Source of the DNA: Herbaspirillum sp. YR522
Lineage (GTDB): Bacteria > Pseudomonadota > Gammaproteobacteria > Burkholderiales > Burkholderiaceae_D
NCBI RefSeq assembly: GCF_000282575.1
Contig: NZ_AKJA01000037.1
Location: forward strand, 1 to 60,470
Length of the DNA stretch: 60,470 nt
Direction: 5' to 3'
The translations under genes and the position numbers were made by a program. The notes beneath the pieces were generated by a model, which did not search any database, was not told the origin of the DNA, and saw only the letters and a program-made list of their open reading frames with translations. Shown here in pieces: positions 9,909 to 19,673 of this stretch (position 1 is the first letter of the stretch; each line of letters starts with the position of its first letter).

Positions 9909-11896
9909 TCGCGCGCGAGGGCGTCGACAGGGTTCAGGCGGGCCGCGTTGCGCGCTGGCAGGAAGCCGAAGATGACACCGATCAGCGTCGAGCAGGCGAA
10001 GGCGCTGACGATGGAAACCGGCGAATAGATCATGCTGATCTTGTCGGTGACCTGGGCAAAGACGACGCCGAACGACAGCGCCAGCAACACGCCCAGCAGG
10101 CCGCCGGCCAGGCACACCAGCACGGCCTCGATCAGGAACTGCTGCATGATGTCGCCCTGGCGCGCGCCCACGGCCATGCGCACGCCGATCTCGCGGGTGC
10201 GTTCGGTGACCGACACCAGCATGATGTTCATGACGCCGATACCGCCCACGACCAGCGAAATCACGGCGATCATCGATACCAGCAGGGTCATGGTGGCGGT
10301 GGCCTTCTCGATGGTCTGGCGGATGCTGTCGGTATTGAAGACATAGAAATCCTGCGTCTTGTGGCGCAGCGTGAGCAACTTGACGATGCCCTGTTCGGCG
10401 GCCGCGCTGGAGACCTTGTCGGCCACCCGCACCGTGATTCCCTGCAGGTAGTTGCGACCGGTGAGCCGGCTCATGGCGGTAGTGTAGGGCACCCAGACGT
10501 TGAGCGAGTCGTTGTTGCCGAAGCCGTTTTCACGTTTCTTGGTCACGCCCACGATGCGACAGGGTACGCTACCGACGAAGATCACCTCGCCCAGCGGGTT
10601 GGTCTTGCCCGGAAACAGCTTGGCGCGCGTGTTGGCGTCGATCACCGCTTCCTGCACATGGCGTTGCACGCTGCCGGCGCCAAAGCCCTGGCCGATATCC
10701 ATCTTCAGGCCGCGCACCCGGAAATACTGGTCGCCCACGCCGGCAATGGTGGCGGTGACGGCGATGTTGCCATAGCGCGCCGAGGACGAGGTCGACACGC
10801 TGGGGGTGACACTGTCGACGAAATCCTGCTCGGCCAGCGCCACCGCGTCGGCCGGGGTCAGGGTGCGTATCGCGGCCGCCTTCATGTCGCCGAAGCCGGC
10901 GCCGGGGAAGACGTCGATGGTGTTGGTGCCCATCGAATTGATATCTTCCAGGATGCGCTCGCGCGAGCCGCTGCCCAGCGCCACCACCGACACCACCGAG
11001 GCGATGCCGATAATGATGCCGAGCATGGTCAGGAAGCTGCGCAGGCGGTGTGCATTCATGGCCAGCAGCGACATGCGCAGCGCTTCGTTGAAGCGGTCCA
11101 GCGCGGCACGCCAGGGACGGGCCTGGCGCTGCGGGGTGGCGGCCGGGGCCGTCGGGTGGCCTTCGGCCAGCCCTGCGGCCGGTTCGTTGCGGCGGTCGCC
11201 GATGACCACGCCGTCGCGCAATTCGATGATGCGCTGGGCGTGACTGGCGACCTGCATGTCGTGGGTCACGATGATGATGGTGTGGCCCTCGGCGTGCAGT
11301 TCCTTGAGGATGTTGAGCACTTCCACGCCGCTGTGGGTATCGAGCGCTCCGGTGGGTTCATCGGCCAGGATGACATCGCCGCCGTTCATCAGGGCGCGCG
11401 CGATCGAGACCCGTTGCTGCTGGCCGCCCGACAACTGGCCCGGTCGATGATGCATGCGCTCGGCCAGGCCCAGCCGGGTCAGCAATTGGCGCGCCCGTGC
11501 GCGCCGCGCAGTCGGTTCCTTGCCGGCGTAGATGGCCGGCATCTCGACATTGCCGGTGGCGTCCAGGTCGGACAGCAGGTGATAGCGCTGGAAGATGAAG
11601 CCGAAGTGCTCGCGGCGCAATTGCGCCAGTTCGTCGGCGCTCAATTCACCGGTGGCTCGACCGGCGACGCGATAGCTGCCCAGCGTGGGCTGGTCGAGGC
11701 AGCCGAGGATGTTCATCAGCGTCGACTTGCCCGAGCCCGAGGCGCCGACGATGGCCACCAGCTCGCCGGCATGGATGTCGAGGTTGATGTCCTTGAGGAC
11801 CGTGATCGATTGTTCGCCCGCCGGGAAATCGCGCTGCAGCCCGCGCAACTCCAGCAGCGCCCCGGTCGATGCCGGTGCAATGTGGTGTGTGGTCAT
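9905..11896 (-). CDS. macB: Macrolide export ATP-binding/permease protein MacB
   Basis: Encodes 663 residues, close to the 648 of E. coli MacB. The N-terminal ABC ATPase shows Walker A (GASGSGKST, residues 51-59), the signature [14 protein letters not shown] and Walker [12 protein letters not shown]. After a linker there is a first membrane segment ([20 protein letters not shown]), a large periplasmic domain, and three C-terminal membrane segments in a FtsX-like fold. MacB drives periplasmic export of substrates such as macrolides, peptides or siderophores; the substrate cannot be told from sequence. It lies 9 bases after macA and overlaps the outer-membrane gene by 4 bases. Confidence 0.93.
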   Translation of the reverse strand: MTTHHIAPASTGALLELRGLQRDFPAGEQSITVLKDINLDIHAGELVAIVGASGSGKSTLMNILGCLDQPTLGSYRVAGRATGELSADELAQLRREHFGFIFQRYHLLSDLDATGNVEMPAIYAGKEPTARRARARQLLTRLGLAERMHHRPGQLSGGQQQRVSIARALMNGGDVILADEPTGALDTHSGVEVLNILKELHAEGHTIIIVTHDMQVASHAQRIIELRDGVVIGDRRNEPAAGLAEGHPTAPAATPQRQARPWRAALDRFNEALRMSLLAMNAHRLRSFLTMLGIIIGIASVVSVVALGSGSRERILEDINSMGTNTIDVFPGAGFGDMKAAAIRTLTPADAVALAEQDFVDSVTPSVSTSSSARYGNIAVTATIAGVGDQYFRVRGLKMDIGQGFGAGSVQRHVQEAVIDANTRAKLFPGKTNPLGEVIFVGSVPCRIVGVTKKRENGFGNNDSLNVWVPYTTAMSRLTGRNYLQGITVRVADKVSSAAAEQGIVKLLTLRHKTQDFYVFNTDSIRQTIEKATATMTLLVSMIAVISLVVGGIGVMNIMLVSVTERTREIGVRMAVGARQGDIMQQFLIEAVLVCLAGGLLGVLLALSFGVVFAQVTDKISMIYSPVSIVSAFACSTLIGVIFGFLPARNAARLNPVDALARE

Positions 11897-11905
11897 GGTG
11901 CGGCC

Positions 11906-13114
11906 TTACATCGGCGGCGGGCCGTGGTGCTGGCTGCTGTCACTGGGCGCGGGCGCGCCATCACCGATGACCACCTTCTCGCCAGCCTGCAGGCCCTCGA
12001 CGATCTGCACCCGCGCGTTGGTGTTGATGCCGATCCTGACGCGGCGTGGCTGGGCCATGCCCTGGGCATCGATGACGCGCACCGTATAGCTGCCGTCGGC
12101 GGCACGCTCGCCCAATGCGGTCGACGGGATGACGACGGCGTCGCGCGCCTCGGCCAGCACGATGTTGACCTGGGTCGTCATCGAGATACGCAGCTTGCCG
12201 TCGGCGTTGGGCAGGTCGAGCAGGCCGTTGTAGTAGATCGCCGTGGAGCTGGCGCTGGTGGAGGCGCTCGATACGCTCGACGACGTGGTGTCGTCCTGGA
12301 GGATGGAGTCGGGCGCCGGTTCGATCGAACGCAGCGTGGTCTGGTAGCGATGATCGAGGTCGCCCAGGATCGTGAAGTACACCTGTTGGCCGGGCTTGAC
12401 CTTGACCACGTCGGCCTCGGAGATCTGGGCCTTGATGGTGACCTTGTCCATGCGCGCCACCTTGATGATGGTGGGGGTGCTCTGGTTGGCGTTGACCGTC
12501 TGGCCCTCCTGCGTCACCACCGCCACCACCTGGCCGTCGATGGGCGAGGTAATCTTGGTATAGCCCAGCGTGACCTGGGCCGAATTGACCGAAATGCGCC
12601 CGCCGGCGATCTGCGCCTGGAGCGACTCTATATCGGCGCGGGTGGTGTCGAGCGTGGTCTGTGCGGTCTCGAAGGTCTCGCGCGAGCTGGCCTCGCCGGC
12701 CAGCATCTGCTGCTGGCGTGCCAGCGTCAATTGCGCCTGCTTGAGCGTGGCCTGCTTGGAGCGCAGCTGGGCGCGCAGGTTGTCGAGCGCGTATTCCGCC
12801 GAGCGCAGCGCATTGACCTGGTTGAGCGAATCGATCTCGGCCACCAGTTGGCCCTTCTTGACGGTATCACCCAGTTTCACCTTGAGCGACTTGACCTGGC
12901 CGGTGGCCTGGGCGCCGACGCTGACCTGCTGGTAGGCCTTGACGGTGCCGCTGGCCAGCACCGTGTCCTGGATATCGGAGCGGGTGGCCACCGCGCTGAG
13001 GTAGACCGGCGGGGGTGGCGGCGCCAACAACTTGATGGCGACGAAGCCGGCGATGGCGATGACGACAAGGACTGGGATGAAGACCTTCGGCTTGCGAAAC
13101 TGGCTGATGTTCAT
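11906..13114 (-). CDS. macA: MacA-type periplasmic adaptor (membrane fusion protein)
   Basis: Encodes 402 residues. The N-terminal membrane anchor (VFIPVLVVIAIAGFVAI, about residues 12-28) is followed by a lipoyl half (ASGTVKAYQQVSVGAQATG), a long coiled-coil hairpin with a run of Gln/Leu heptads, the second lipoyl half and beta-barrel domains. MacA joins MacB to the outer-membrane channel and stimulates its ATPase. I chose the ATG at 13114 (MNISQFRKPKVF) because it gives a standard anchor; the open frame extends 17 residues upstream. It heads the three-gene operon, starting 109 bases after the fliR stop. Confidence 0.92.
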   Translation of the reverse strand: MNISQFRKPKVFIPVLVVIAIAGFVAIKLLAPPPPPVYLSAVATRSDIQDTVLASGTVKAYQQVSVGAQATGQVKSLKVKLGDTVKKGQLVAEIDSLNQVNALRSAEYALDNLRAQLRSKQATLKQAQLTLARQQQMLAGEASSRETFETAQTTLDTTRADIESLQAQIAGGRISVNSAQVTLGYTKITSPIDGQVVAVVTQEGQTVNANQSTPTIIKVARMDKVTIKAQISEADVVKVKPGQQVYFTILGDLDHRYQTTLRSIEPAPDSILQDDTTSSSVSSASTSASSTAIYYNGLLDLPNADGKLRISMTTQVNIVLAEARDAVVIPSTALGERAADGSYTVRVIDAQGMAQPRRVRIGINTNARVQIVEGLQAGEKVVIGDGAPAPSDSSQHHGPPPM

Positions 13115-13223
13115 GTGAATCGGTGAGGTGGAGCGATGGTTAAGCCGCCAGTGTGCCCCCGGCACTTCGGGCGGATCGTCAAGGAGTGTAAATTAAGCGT
13201 GTCAGGACAGTAAATGCTGACCA

Positions 13224-14027
13224 TCACGGCCGCGGCGGTGCCGCGACGGGCGGGACGCTCCCCAGCATCCGTACCATATTGATCCCTTCCGTCATGAAGT
13301 GCTGCAATGGTGTAAGCATGTAGGGCAGGGACACGCCAATGAGGATGAAGCCGCTCATCATGGTGATCGAAAAGCCGATGCCGAACAGGTTCAGCTGGGG
13401 CGCCGAGCGGGTCAGGATGCCCAGGGCCAGGTTGGTGATGAGCAGCGCGATGAGCAGCGGCAGCGACATCTGCAACCCCATGCTGAAGACGCGGCCACCC
13501 CACAGCGCAAGCTGGTGCAAGCCTTCGGTGGTCATGGGATTGGCCGAGATGGGCAGCGTGTGGAAACTGTCGGCCAGCACCGCCAGCAGCACCAGATGGC
13601 CATTGATGCTGAGGAAGACCATGGTCGCCAGCAGGTTGAAGAACTGGCTGATGACCGAGGTACGGCCCTGCGTCTGCGGGTCGAAGAAGGCGGCGAAGGA
13701 CAGGCCCATGGTGGCGCTGGTAAGTTCGCCCGCAGCCTCGACGGCGGCGAACACGATGCGTATGGCCATGCCCATGGACAGGCCGATGATCAACTGCTGC
13801 AACAGGATCAGCAGGCCCGTGAGCGAACTGGGATCGAGCGCGGCCGGCAATGGCACGTCCGGCCCGAGCAGGACGCCGATGGCGCAACCCAGCAGCAGCT
13901 TGACCAGCATCGGCACGCTGGCACTACCGAACGGCGGGGCCGTGGCCAGCACGCCCAGGACGCGGGTGGTCGGCCAGATGAACATGGCGATCCAGATCTG
14001 CAGTTGCTGGCTGGTGAAATTGAGCAT
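13224..14027 (-). CDS. fliR: Flagellar export gate protein FliR
   Basis: Encodes 267 residues with about six hydrophobic helices. FliR is part of the FliPQR export gate in the MS ring. The N-terminus (MLNFTSQQLQIWIAMFIWP) matches the family opening, which is why I chose the ATG at 14027. A GTG at 14045 would add six residues, and neither start has a strong ribosome binding site. The family signature around LGMSFAAFFDPQTQG-like sequence is present (GLSFAAFFDPQTQGRTS). It is the last gene of fliLMNOPQR and is followed by an unrelated efflux operon. Confidence 0.93.
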   Translation of the reverse strand: MLNFTSQQLQIWIAMFIWPTTRVLGVLATAPPFGSASVPMLVKLLLGCAIGVLLGPDVPLPAALDPSSLTGLLILLQQLIIGLSMGMAIRIVFAAVEAAGELTSATMGLSFAAFFDPQTQGRTSVISQFFNLLATMVFLSINGHLVLLAVLADSFHTLPISANPMTTEGLHQLALWGGRVFSMGLQMSLPLLIALLITNLALGILTRSAPQLNLFGIGFSITMMSGFILIGVSLPYMLTPLQHFMTEGINMVRMLGSVPPVAAPPRP

Positions 14028-14072
14028 CGGGGCAAGGGCGGGCACAGGTCGCTGGCGCAGGCCAGCGCACGC

Positions 14073-14342
14073 TTACTGCACCATCGCCGGGATACCGGAA
14101 AACATCTGGTGCATGTAGTCGACGATCACGGTCAGCATCCAGGGGCCGGCCACGATCAGCGCCAGGAACACCCCGACCAGCTTGGGAATGAACGACAGGG
14201 TCTGCTCGTTGATCTGGGTGGCGGCCTGGAAGATACTCACCACCAGGCCGATCATCAATGCCGTCAGCAGCATCGGCGCGGCGATCATCAGGGTGACTTC
14301 CATGGCCTGGCGGCCCATCGTCATGACGCTTTCGGGTGTCAT
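14073..14342 (-). CDS. fliQ: Flagellar export gate protein FliQ
   Basis: Encodes 89 residues, the standard FliQ length, with two membrane helices (about residues 16-38 and 55-75). It contains the family motif LVVSIFQAATQINEQTLSF followed by PK and a hydrophobic stretch ending in GPWML. FliQ packs around FliP and FliR in the export gate. The start ATG at 14342 lies 11 bases after the fliP stop, consistent with co-translation. Confidence 0.95.
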   Translation of the reverse strand: MTPESVMTMGRQAMEVTLMIAAPMLLTALMIGLVVSIFQAATQINEQTLSFIPKLVGVFLALIVAGPWMLTVIVDYMHQMFSGIPAMVQ

Positions 14343-14353
14343 CCGTTCTGCTC

Positions 14354-15160
14354 CTAGTAAAAGCTCTGGGCCAACGACCCGATCAGCAACTGCCAGCCAT
14401 CGACCAGCACGAACAGCATCAGCTTGAACGGCAGCGAGACGATGGCCGGCGACATCATCATCATGCCCATCGCCATGAGGATACTGGCGACCACCATGTC
14501 GATGATCAGGAACGGGATGAAGATGGCGAATCCGATCTGGAACGCGGTCTTGAGCTCGCTGGTGACGAAGGCCGGCACCAGGATGCGCAGCGATACATCT
14601 TCCGGACCTTGCAGGTCGGGCGTGCGCGACAGTTTCACATACAGCGCCAGGTCGGCCTGGCGGGTCTGCTTGAGCATGAATTCCTTGAGCGGCGCCGATC
14701 CCTTCTCGAGCGCCTCCATCATCTGGATCTTGTTCTCGGAAAACGGTTGGTAGGCCTCGGTGTAGATGCGGTCGAACACCGGTCCCATCACGAAGAAGGT
14801 CAGGAACAGCGCCAGTCCCAGCAGCACCTGCGAGGGGGGGGTGGACTGCGTGCCCAAGGCCTGTCGCAGCAGCGACAGGACGATGATGATGCGGGTGAAG
14901 CAGGTCATCATCAACATCGCCGCCGGGATGAACGACAATGCCGTCAGCATCAGCATCGTCTGGATCGGCAGCGAGTAGTTGGTGCCGCCGCCCGGGGCCG
15001 GGGTACTGGTCAGTGCCGGGATGCCACCTTGCTGTGCCGATGCCGCCAGCGGCAGGCACAACAGGAGAAGGACCAGGATGCTCGGCGAGCCCAGTGCCGC
15101 CAGTGCGCGGCGCCAGGTGGACCAGGCTGCATCGTGCTGCAAGTTATCGTGTGCTGCCAT
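14354..15160 (-). CDS. fliP: Flagellar export gate protein FliP
   Basis: Encodes 268 residues. FliP forms the core pentamer of the flagellar type III export gate. A cleavable signal-like segment ([14 protein letters not shown]) precedes the motif [17 protein letters not shown], and the family block [20 protein letters not shown] and late segments [20 protein letters not shown] are intact. The ATG at 15160 overlaps the end of fliO by 17 bases; the neighbouring ATG at 15163 is equally possible. The open frame runs further upstream, but those residues lie within fliO and look non-genic. Confidence 0.95.
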   Translation of the reverse strand: MAAHDNLQHDAAWSTWRRALAALGSPSILVLLLLCLPLAASAQQGGIPALTSTPAPGGGTNYSLPIQTMLMLTALSFIPAAMLMMTCFTRIIIVLSLLRQALGTQSTPPSQVLLGLALFLTFFVMGPVFDRIYTEAYQPFSENKIQMMEALEKGSAPLKEFMLKQTRQADLALYVKLSRTPDLQGPEDVSLRILVPAFVTSELKTAFQIGFAIFIPFLIIDMVVASILMAMGMMMMSPAIVSLPFKLMLFVLVDGWQLLIGSLAQSFY

Positions 15161-15716
15161 CATTGCCTGTGCGGGAGCCGGAAGGGGCCCCGCCGTTTCG
15201 TTTATCCATCGTTTGCTTGAGCCAGCTGGCAAAGGCCGGGCCGGCCGCCGGCGCCACCTGGGACGCCACGTGTTCCTGGCGCGGCATGGTGGTGAGCGCA
15301 TTGACACGCCCTGGCGCCACGCCCACGACGATCCATTGGTCGCCGACCTCGACCACCATCACCCGTTCACGGGTGCCGACGCTGACGCCGCCGATCACGC
15401 GCGCGGCACTGTTGCCCGAGAGCGCGCGGGTCAGGCCGGCGCGCTTGAGCACCCAGGCCACGCCGGCCATCACGGCCAGCACCGCCAGCAAGCCCAGCAG
15501 CATGGTGACGACGCTGCCACTGGTCGATGGCAAGGTCGCGTTGGCCGCGCTGGCGGCATTGGCCGGCGGCGTTGCCGGGGCGGCGGGGGCGTTGTTGAGG
15601 GTGGCCTGTGCAAGGGCTTGATTGGCCAGCAGCACGCAGCTGCCTGCCGCTGCCAGCCATCGGATCACGCCGCGGCCGTGGCCGCTGGCGCGAGAGAGGG
15701 GGAAAAGACGCTTCAT
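15144..15716 (-). CDS. fliO: Flagellar biosynthetic protein FliO
   Basis: Encodes 190 residues. FliO is a poorly conserved membrane factor that helps FliP assemble. The protein has a signal-like N-terminus ending ANQALA, an Ala/Pro-rich spacer, a single membrane helix ([20 protein letters not shown], about residues 91-110), and a cytoplasmic domain with [18 protein letters not shown], the FliO family core. The Ala/Pro-rich N-terminal extension makes it longer than E. coli FliO. Assignment rests on this core and on position between fliN and fliP. Confidence 0.88.
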   Translation of the reverse strand: MKRLFPLSRASGHGRGVIRWLAAAGSCVLLANQALAQATLNNAPAAPATPPANAASAANATLPSTSGSVVTMLLGLLAVLAVMAGVAWVLKRAGLTRALSGNSAARVIGGVSVGTRERVMVVEVGDQWIVVGVAPGRVNALTTMPRQEHVASQVAPAAGPAFASWLKQTMDKRNGGAPSGSRTGNDGSTR

Positions 15717-15735
15717 CGAATAAAGGCTGCTCCGC

Positions 15736-16191
15736 TCAGCGGTTGAGCTTGCGAATGCGTTCGGCGGGCGTGATGATATCGGTCAGGCGGATACCGAACT
15801 TGTCGTTGACCACCACCACTTCGCCCTGGGCGATCAGGCAGCCGTTGACCAGCACATCCATCGGTTCGCCGGCCATGCCGTCCAGTTCCACCACCGAGCC
15901 CTGCGCCAGTTGCAGCAGGTTCTTGATGGCAATCTTGGTGCGTCCCAGTTCGACCGTCAGCTGCACCGGGATATCGAGGATGAAATCGATATCGTTGGGG
16001 GTGTTGGTCTGGATGTCGGCCGAGCTCAGGTCCTTGAACACGGTGGCGGTGGCGACCGAGGCATTGATGCCGGCTTCGTCGTCCATCTGGCCTTTTTTCT
16101 GCGACTCTTCGGCTTTGGTCTGCTCGGCCATGGCCGCGCCCCACGGATCATCCTCCGCCGCGCCTTGACCTGCTACGTTCTCATCAGCCAT
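15736..16191 (-). CDS. fliN: Flagellar motor switch protein FliN
   Basis: Encodes 151 residues. FliN, with FliM and FliG, forms the C ring that controls rotation direction and docks the FliH-FliI export complex. The N-terminal half is acidic and low in conservation. The C-terminal SpoA domain (about residues 75-150) has the family sequence IPVQLTVELGRTKIAIKNLL and ends ITPAERIRKLN. The start lies 2 bases after the fliM stop. It is somewhat longer than E. coli FliN (137) because of the N-terminal acidic region. Confidence 0.95.
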   Translation of the reverse strand: MADENVAGQGAAEDDPWGAAMAEQTKAEESQKKGQMDDEAGINASVATATVFKDLSSADIQTNTPNDIDFILDIPVQLTVELGRTKIAIKNLLQLAQGSVVELDGMAGEPMDVLVNGCLIAQGEVVVVNDKFGIRLTDIITPAERIRKLNR

Positions 16192-16193
16192 TA

Positions 16194-17198
16194 CTACTCT
16201 CCTTGAAAGCTTTCCGGTGGTTCATTCTGGGTGATGGACAGCAGCTTCTCGACGCGCAGGGCGTATTGGCCATTGAGCTGGCCGTAGCTGCATTCCATCA
16301 CGGGCACGCCGTCGACCTGTGCATTGACGGTGGGCGTGCTCTGCAGCGGGATCACATCGCCCACCTGCATGTTGAGCAGGTCGGTAAAGTTGACGCGGGC
16401 GGTGCCAAAATTGACGATCAGTTCGACCTCGGCGGTCTGGATCTGCTGCTTCATCAGCCGGATCCAGCGCTTGTCCACTTCGAGCGCCTCACCCTGCATG
16501 CTGCTGGTGAGGCGGTCACGCACCGGCTCGATCATCGAGTACGGGGTGCAGATGTGGATTTCGCCACTGACCGGGCCGAGTTCGACCGTGAAGGTGGTGG
16601 ACACCACCACCTCGTTGGGGGTGGCGATGTTGGCAAACTGGGTGTTCATCTCTGAACGAATGAACTCGAATTCGATCGGGTAGATGGGTTCCCAGGACTT
16701 GGCGTAGGTCTCGAAGGTGATTTCCAGCACGCGCATGATGATGCGCTGCTCGGTGGGCGTGAATTCACGACCTTCGATACGGGTATGGAAACGGCCATCG
16801 CCACCGAACATGTTGTCGACCAGCATGAACACGAACTGCGGGTCGAACACCACCAGCCCGATACCGCGGAAGGGCTTGATGTGAACCAGGTTCAGGTTGG
16901 TCGGCACCACCAGGTTGCGGATGAATTCGCTGTACTTGGATACCTTCACCGGACCCACCGAGATCTCGGCGGTGCGGTGGATGAAGTTGAACAGGCCGAT
17001 GCGGAACAGGCGAGCGAAGCGCTCGTTGATGATTTCCAGCGTCGGCATGCGTCCGCGGACGATGCGCTCTTGCGTCGCAAGATTATAGGTACGTACCGTA
17101 CCAGGCGCTTCTTCGACGATCTTTTCTTCGTCTTCGTCGCCCGTGACACCCTTCAGAAGGGCATCGACTTCTTCCTGTGATAGAAAGTGCTCGGCCAT
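16194..17198 (-). CDS. fliM: Flagellar motor switch protein FliM
   Basis: Encodes 334 residues. The N-terminus carries the CheY-P binding peptide FLSQEEVDALLKGV, followed by an acidic linker, the CheC-like middle domain (GRMPTLEIINERFARLFR, PTNLNLVHIKPFRG, FGGDGRF) and a C-terminal SpoA domain that pairs with FliN. FliM receives the chemotaxis signal and switches rotation. It lies 22 bases downstream of fliL and 2 bases before fliN. Confidence 0.97.
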   Translation of the reverse strand: MAEHFLSQEEVDALLKGVTGDEDEEKIVEEAPGTVRTYNLATQERIVRGRMPTLEIINERFARLFRIGLFNFIHRTAEISVGPVKVSKYSEFIRNLVVPTNLNLVHIKPFRGIGLVVFDPQFVFMLVDNMFGGDGRFHTRIEGREFTPTEQRIIMRVLEITFETYAKSWEPIYPIEFEFIRSEMNTQFANIATPNEVVVSTTFTVELGPVSGEIHICTPYSMIEPVRDRLTSSMQGEALEVDKRWIRLMKQQIQTAEVELIVNFGTARVNFTDLLNMQVGDVIPLQSTPTVNAQVDGVPVMECSYGQLNGQYALRVEKLLSITQNEPPESFQGE

Positions 17199-17220
17199 GG
17201 TCTGTGACTTGATTCCCTTG

Positions 17221-17736
17221 TTACTGCTGCTGGATCACGAATGACGTATAGAACACGTCATTGATGACAGGACCCTTGCCCTTGCCGGAGAAGGGTTCGC
17301 CCAACTGGTCGACGATCTCGTCGGTGAGGCGGCGCTTGCCTTCGCTGCTCAGCAGCTCGGAGGCTTTCTTGCTGGACAATACCATCAGCAGGCGGCTGCG
17401 CACCTGGGGCATGAACAGCTTGAGCGATTCCGCGGTCGGGCCGTCCGGCACTTGCAGCGTCATCGCCACCTGCAGGTACTGGTCGCCCGTTTCCTGCTGC
17501 AGGTTGACCACGAACGGTTCGATGACCACGAAGGTCGGTGCCTTGGCCTCGGCCTTTTCCTCGGCGTGATCGTCGCCGCCTTTTTTCTTGCCGCCCATCA
17601 TGAAGAACGCCGCGGCGCCACCAATGACCAGCACCAGGACGGCACCGACGATGATGAACAGCATCTTCTTGCTGGACTTGGCTGGAGCTGCTTCTGCTTC
17701 GGCTCCCTTGGCGGGAGCTTTTCCTTTCGTGGCCAT
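17221..17736 (-). CDS. fliL: Flagellar basal-body associated protein FliL
   Basis: Encodes 171 residues. FliL is a bitopic inner-membrane protein near the stator that supports motor torque. A basic Ala/Lys-rich cytoplasmic N-terminus leads to one membrane helix (LFIIVGAVLVLVIGGAAAFF, about residues 26-46), then the periplasmic domain with PFVVNLQQETGDQYLQVAM and the C-terminal DVFYTSFVIQQQ typical of the family. It starts fliLMNOPQR, with a candidate sigma-28 promoter upstream. Confidence 0.93.
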   Translation of the reverse strand: MATKGKAPAKGAEAEAAPAKSSKKMLFIIVGAVLVLVIGGAAAFFMMGGKKKGGDDHAEEKAEAKAPTFVVIEPFVVNLQQETGDQYLQVAMTLQVPDGPTAESLKLFMPQVRSRLLMVLSSKKASELLSSEGKRRLTDEIVDQLGEPFSGKGKGPVINDVFYTSFVIQQQ

Positions 17737-17784
17737 CTACTTCTTCCTTTCAGTTCGTCAGCGCGTATTGCTTGGATGTGATGC

Positions 17785-17811
17785 TTATCGGCAAAGAATT
17801 CTTGTTGTTGA
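17785..17811 (-). promoter_or_regulatory. Candidate sigma-28 promoter for fliLMNOPQR
   Basis: On the - strand TCAACAAC, an 11-base spacer, then GCCGATAA. The -10 box (17792 down to 17785) matches the FliA consensus exactly and spacing is correct, but the -35 box matches only partly (TCAA against TAAA). It lies 49 bases upstream of fliL in the only sizeable gap of the fli block, so position supports it. Confidence 0.5.
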
Positions 17812-17880
17812 GTCCGGCGCGGACGATAAATCGAATCCCCGGTACTGCGGTAAGGCGTATTGCATCTTGGGTCGGGCCAA

Positions 17881-19131
17881 TCAGGCGAAGGTGTCGACGA
17901 TGCCCAGGCCGCCGCTGGCGGTGACCGGCGTGGTCACGGCCAGCACTTCGGCTTCGGCGTCGTCGCCGAAGGCACGGCCCGACGACGACCTGGCAGCTTG
18001 CTGGCCTTGGCCCTGCTGCTGGTTCGGCATGCCGGTGTTGACGGTGGCCTGGCCCAGCTGGATACCAGCCTGTTCCATCATTTCGCGCAGGCGCGGCATG
18101 GCGTTCTCGAGCGCCTGCTTGACCTCGGGCTGGGCCGTGGTGAAAGTGGCGTCTGCCTGCGAATTGTTCACGCTCAGCACCACCTGCAGCGGGCCCAGGT
18201 CGGGCGGGTTCAGCGACAGGGTGGCGCTCTGGAGGCCGCCGCTGACCATCCAGGTGACCTTCTGGCCCACTGCCTGGTCCCAGCCGGCGCTGCCCACATT
18301 GGGCTGGATCTTGTCGGTATAGGTGCCAAACACCGCTTGTGGCTGGGCTGCCGCCACGGCTTGCTGCATGGCGGGCAGGGCCACCGGCGCCGGGGTGAGC
18401 GGGGCGTTGTCCTGGCGCAGGTTGAACGCATCGGCGGCCGTCTTGGCGCCTTGCGCCCGCGCGGCCACGGCCGTCAGGTCGGCCTGGGGCGTGGCGGCCT
18501 TGCCTTCGGCGCCCAGCTCGGCCGGCGACTTCTCGCCCGCCTTGGCCGCACGGGCGGCGTCGAGCTGGTTCTGTTGCGCCAGGTCGGGTGTGGCCTCCTT
18601 CTTGCTGTTGGCAAGCGCGCTGTCCTGCACTGCCGCGAAATCGGTTTTCTTGCCGCGACCCTCGGTAGCCGGCTGGTCCTCGCCCTGCAGCGACAGCTTG
18701 GGCGCGCCGCGCTTGGCCTGTGCCAGCAGGTCGCCTTCGGTGCTCTCGCCCTTATCGTCGCCGACCGGCTTGACCGCGTTCTGCTCGAGGTTGGCCACCA
18801 GTGCCAGCAGCTGGGCCGATGCGGCGGTGTCGGTATCGTCGTCCTGGTCGCTGTCGTCGTCCTTCTTGGCGCTGTCGGCGTCGGCCTTCCTGGTGCCCGA
18901 ACTGCTGGCGCTCTGCTGCTGTGGCGCCGGCTGGGCCGGTTGCGCGGCTTCCTTTTCTGGTGCCTTGGGCTGGTCTTGCTGGTGGCTCTCGGCGTTGCGG
19001 CTGTTGACCTGGCTGCTGAGCACCTGCTTGAAGGGCGCCTCGGCGCTGAAGCTGTCGGCCTGGTTGGACGAGCGCGATGCGGTGGCTTGCGAGCCGGAAA
19101 CCACATTCAACAGCGGCAGGGAAGTATTCAT
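17881..19131 (-). CDS. fliK: Flagellar hook-length control protein FliK
   Basis: Encodes 416 residues. FliK is the secreted molecular ruler that measures hook length and switches the FlhB export gate to filament substrates. The N-terminal two thirds is low-complexity, rich in Ala, Gln, Lys, Ser and Asp (residues about 30-270). The conserved C-terminal domain follows with TLSLNPPDLGPLQVVLSVNN, then ATFTTAQPEVKQALENAMP and LREMMEQAGIQLGQATV, the Flg_hook pattern. The ATG at 19131 (MNTSLPLLN) gives a normal exported N-terminus. A second FliK-like gene lies at 26568-27746. Confidence 0.9.
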   Translation of the reverse strand: MNTSLPLLNVVSGSQATASRSSNQADSFSAEAPFKQVLSSQVNSRNAESHQQDQPKAPEKEAAQPAQPAPQQQSASSSGTRKADADSAKKDDDSDQDDDTDTAASAQLLALVANLEQNAVKPVGDDKGESTEGDLLAQAKRGAPKLSLQGEDQPATEGRGKKTDFAAVQDSALANSKKEATPDLAQQNQLDAARAAKAGEKSPAELGAEGKAATPQADLTAVAARAQGAKTAADAFNLRQDNAPLTPAPVALPAMQQAVAAAQPQAVFGTYTDKIQPNVGSAGWDQAVGQKVTWMVSGGLQSATLSLNPPDLGPLQVVLSVNNSQADATFTTAQPEVKQALENAMPRLREMMEQAGIQLGQATVNTGMPNQQQGQGQQAARSSSGRAFGDDAEAEVLAVTTPVTASGGLGIVDTFA

Positions 19132-19196
19132 GATGGGCGTCGGTCCAGTGGTTCGGCTCGTTTGTTCGTCGGTCGTAATCGTCGGTGCTGCTGTGC

Positions 19197-19637
19197 TTAG
19201 CGCTTGTAGAAGAACATGCGGGCCGCGTGTTCGTCCATGGCCTTCTGGTCGCGCTTGTTTTCTTTCTTCAGTTCCTTGTCGCGGGCACGCGTGGCCAGCG
19301 TGTTGTACGACATGCGCTTGCGCTCGCACGCCTGCCACGCCAGGCGCGATTCGGCCACCCGTTGCTGGCTGCTGCGCACCACGTTTTCCTGGCCCTCGAT
19401 GGCGACATCGATCTTCTCGAGGAACAGCTGGAAATTGCGATAGCTCAACGCCGTCAGCCCGGTCGTCAATGTGTCCTGGAACCGTGCCGCGTAGTCGTCG
19501 CGGTACTGTTGCAGGATGCCAAGCTTCTGCTGCGCTTCCTCGCTGACGCGCACGGCCCGGCCGAGGCGCTTGGTCGCTTCGTCGGTCTCTTTGGTCGCCA
19601 GGTCGATCAGCGTGTCGAGTGCAGAGGGGGTAGCCAT
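19197..19637 (-). CDS. fliJ: Flagellar export chaperone/stalk protein FliJ
   Basis: Encodes 146 residues, matching the E. coli length of 147. The protein is almost entirely charged helix, predicted as an antiparallel coiled coil. FliJ is the central stalk of the export ATPase that links FliI to FlhA. I prefer the ATG at 19637 (MATPSALDTLIDLA); a TTG at 19673 directly after the fliI stop would add 12 residues. Its place between fliI and fliK is canonical. Confidence 0.88.
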   Translation of the reverse strand: MATPSALDTLIDLATKETDEATKRLGRAVRVSEEAQQKLGILQQYRDDYAARFQDTLTTGLTALSYRNFQLFLEKIDVAIEGQENVVRSSQQRVAESRLAWQACERKRMSYNTLATRARDKELKKENKRDQKAMDEHAARMFFYKR

Positions 19638-19673
19638 GGTAGTACGATTATATTTTTGGGCGAAGGTGCTCAA

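Noticed and set aside
9680..13126. Very long + strand open frame of 1148 codons opposite the macAB genes
   Set aside because: It is antisense to well-supported MacA and MacB, has His/Gln/Arg/Gly-rich low-complexity composition, and arises from GC-rich codon bias. No domain is recognisable.
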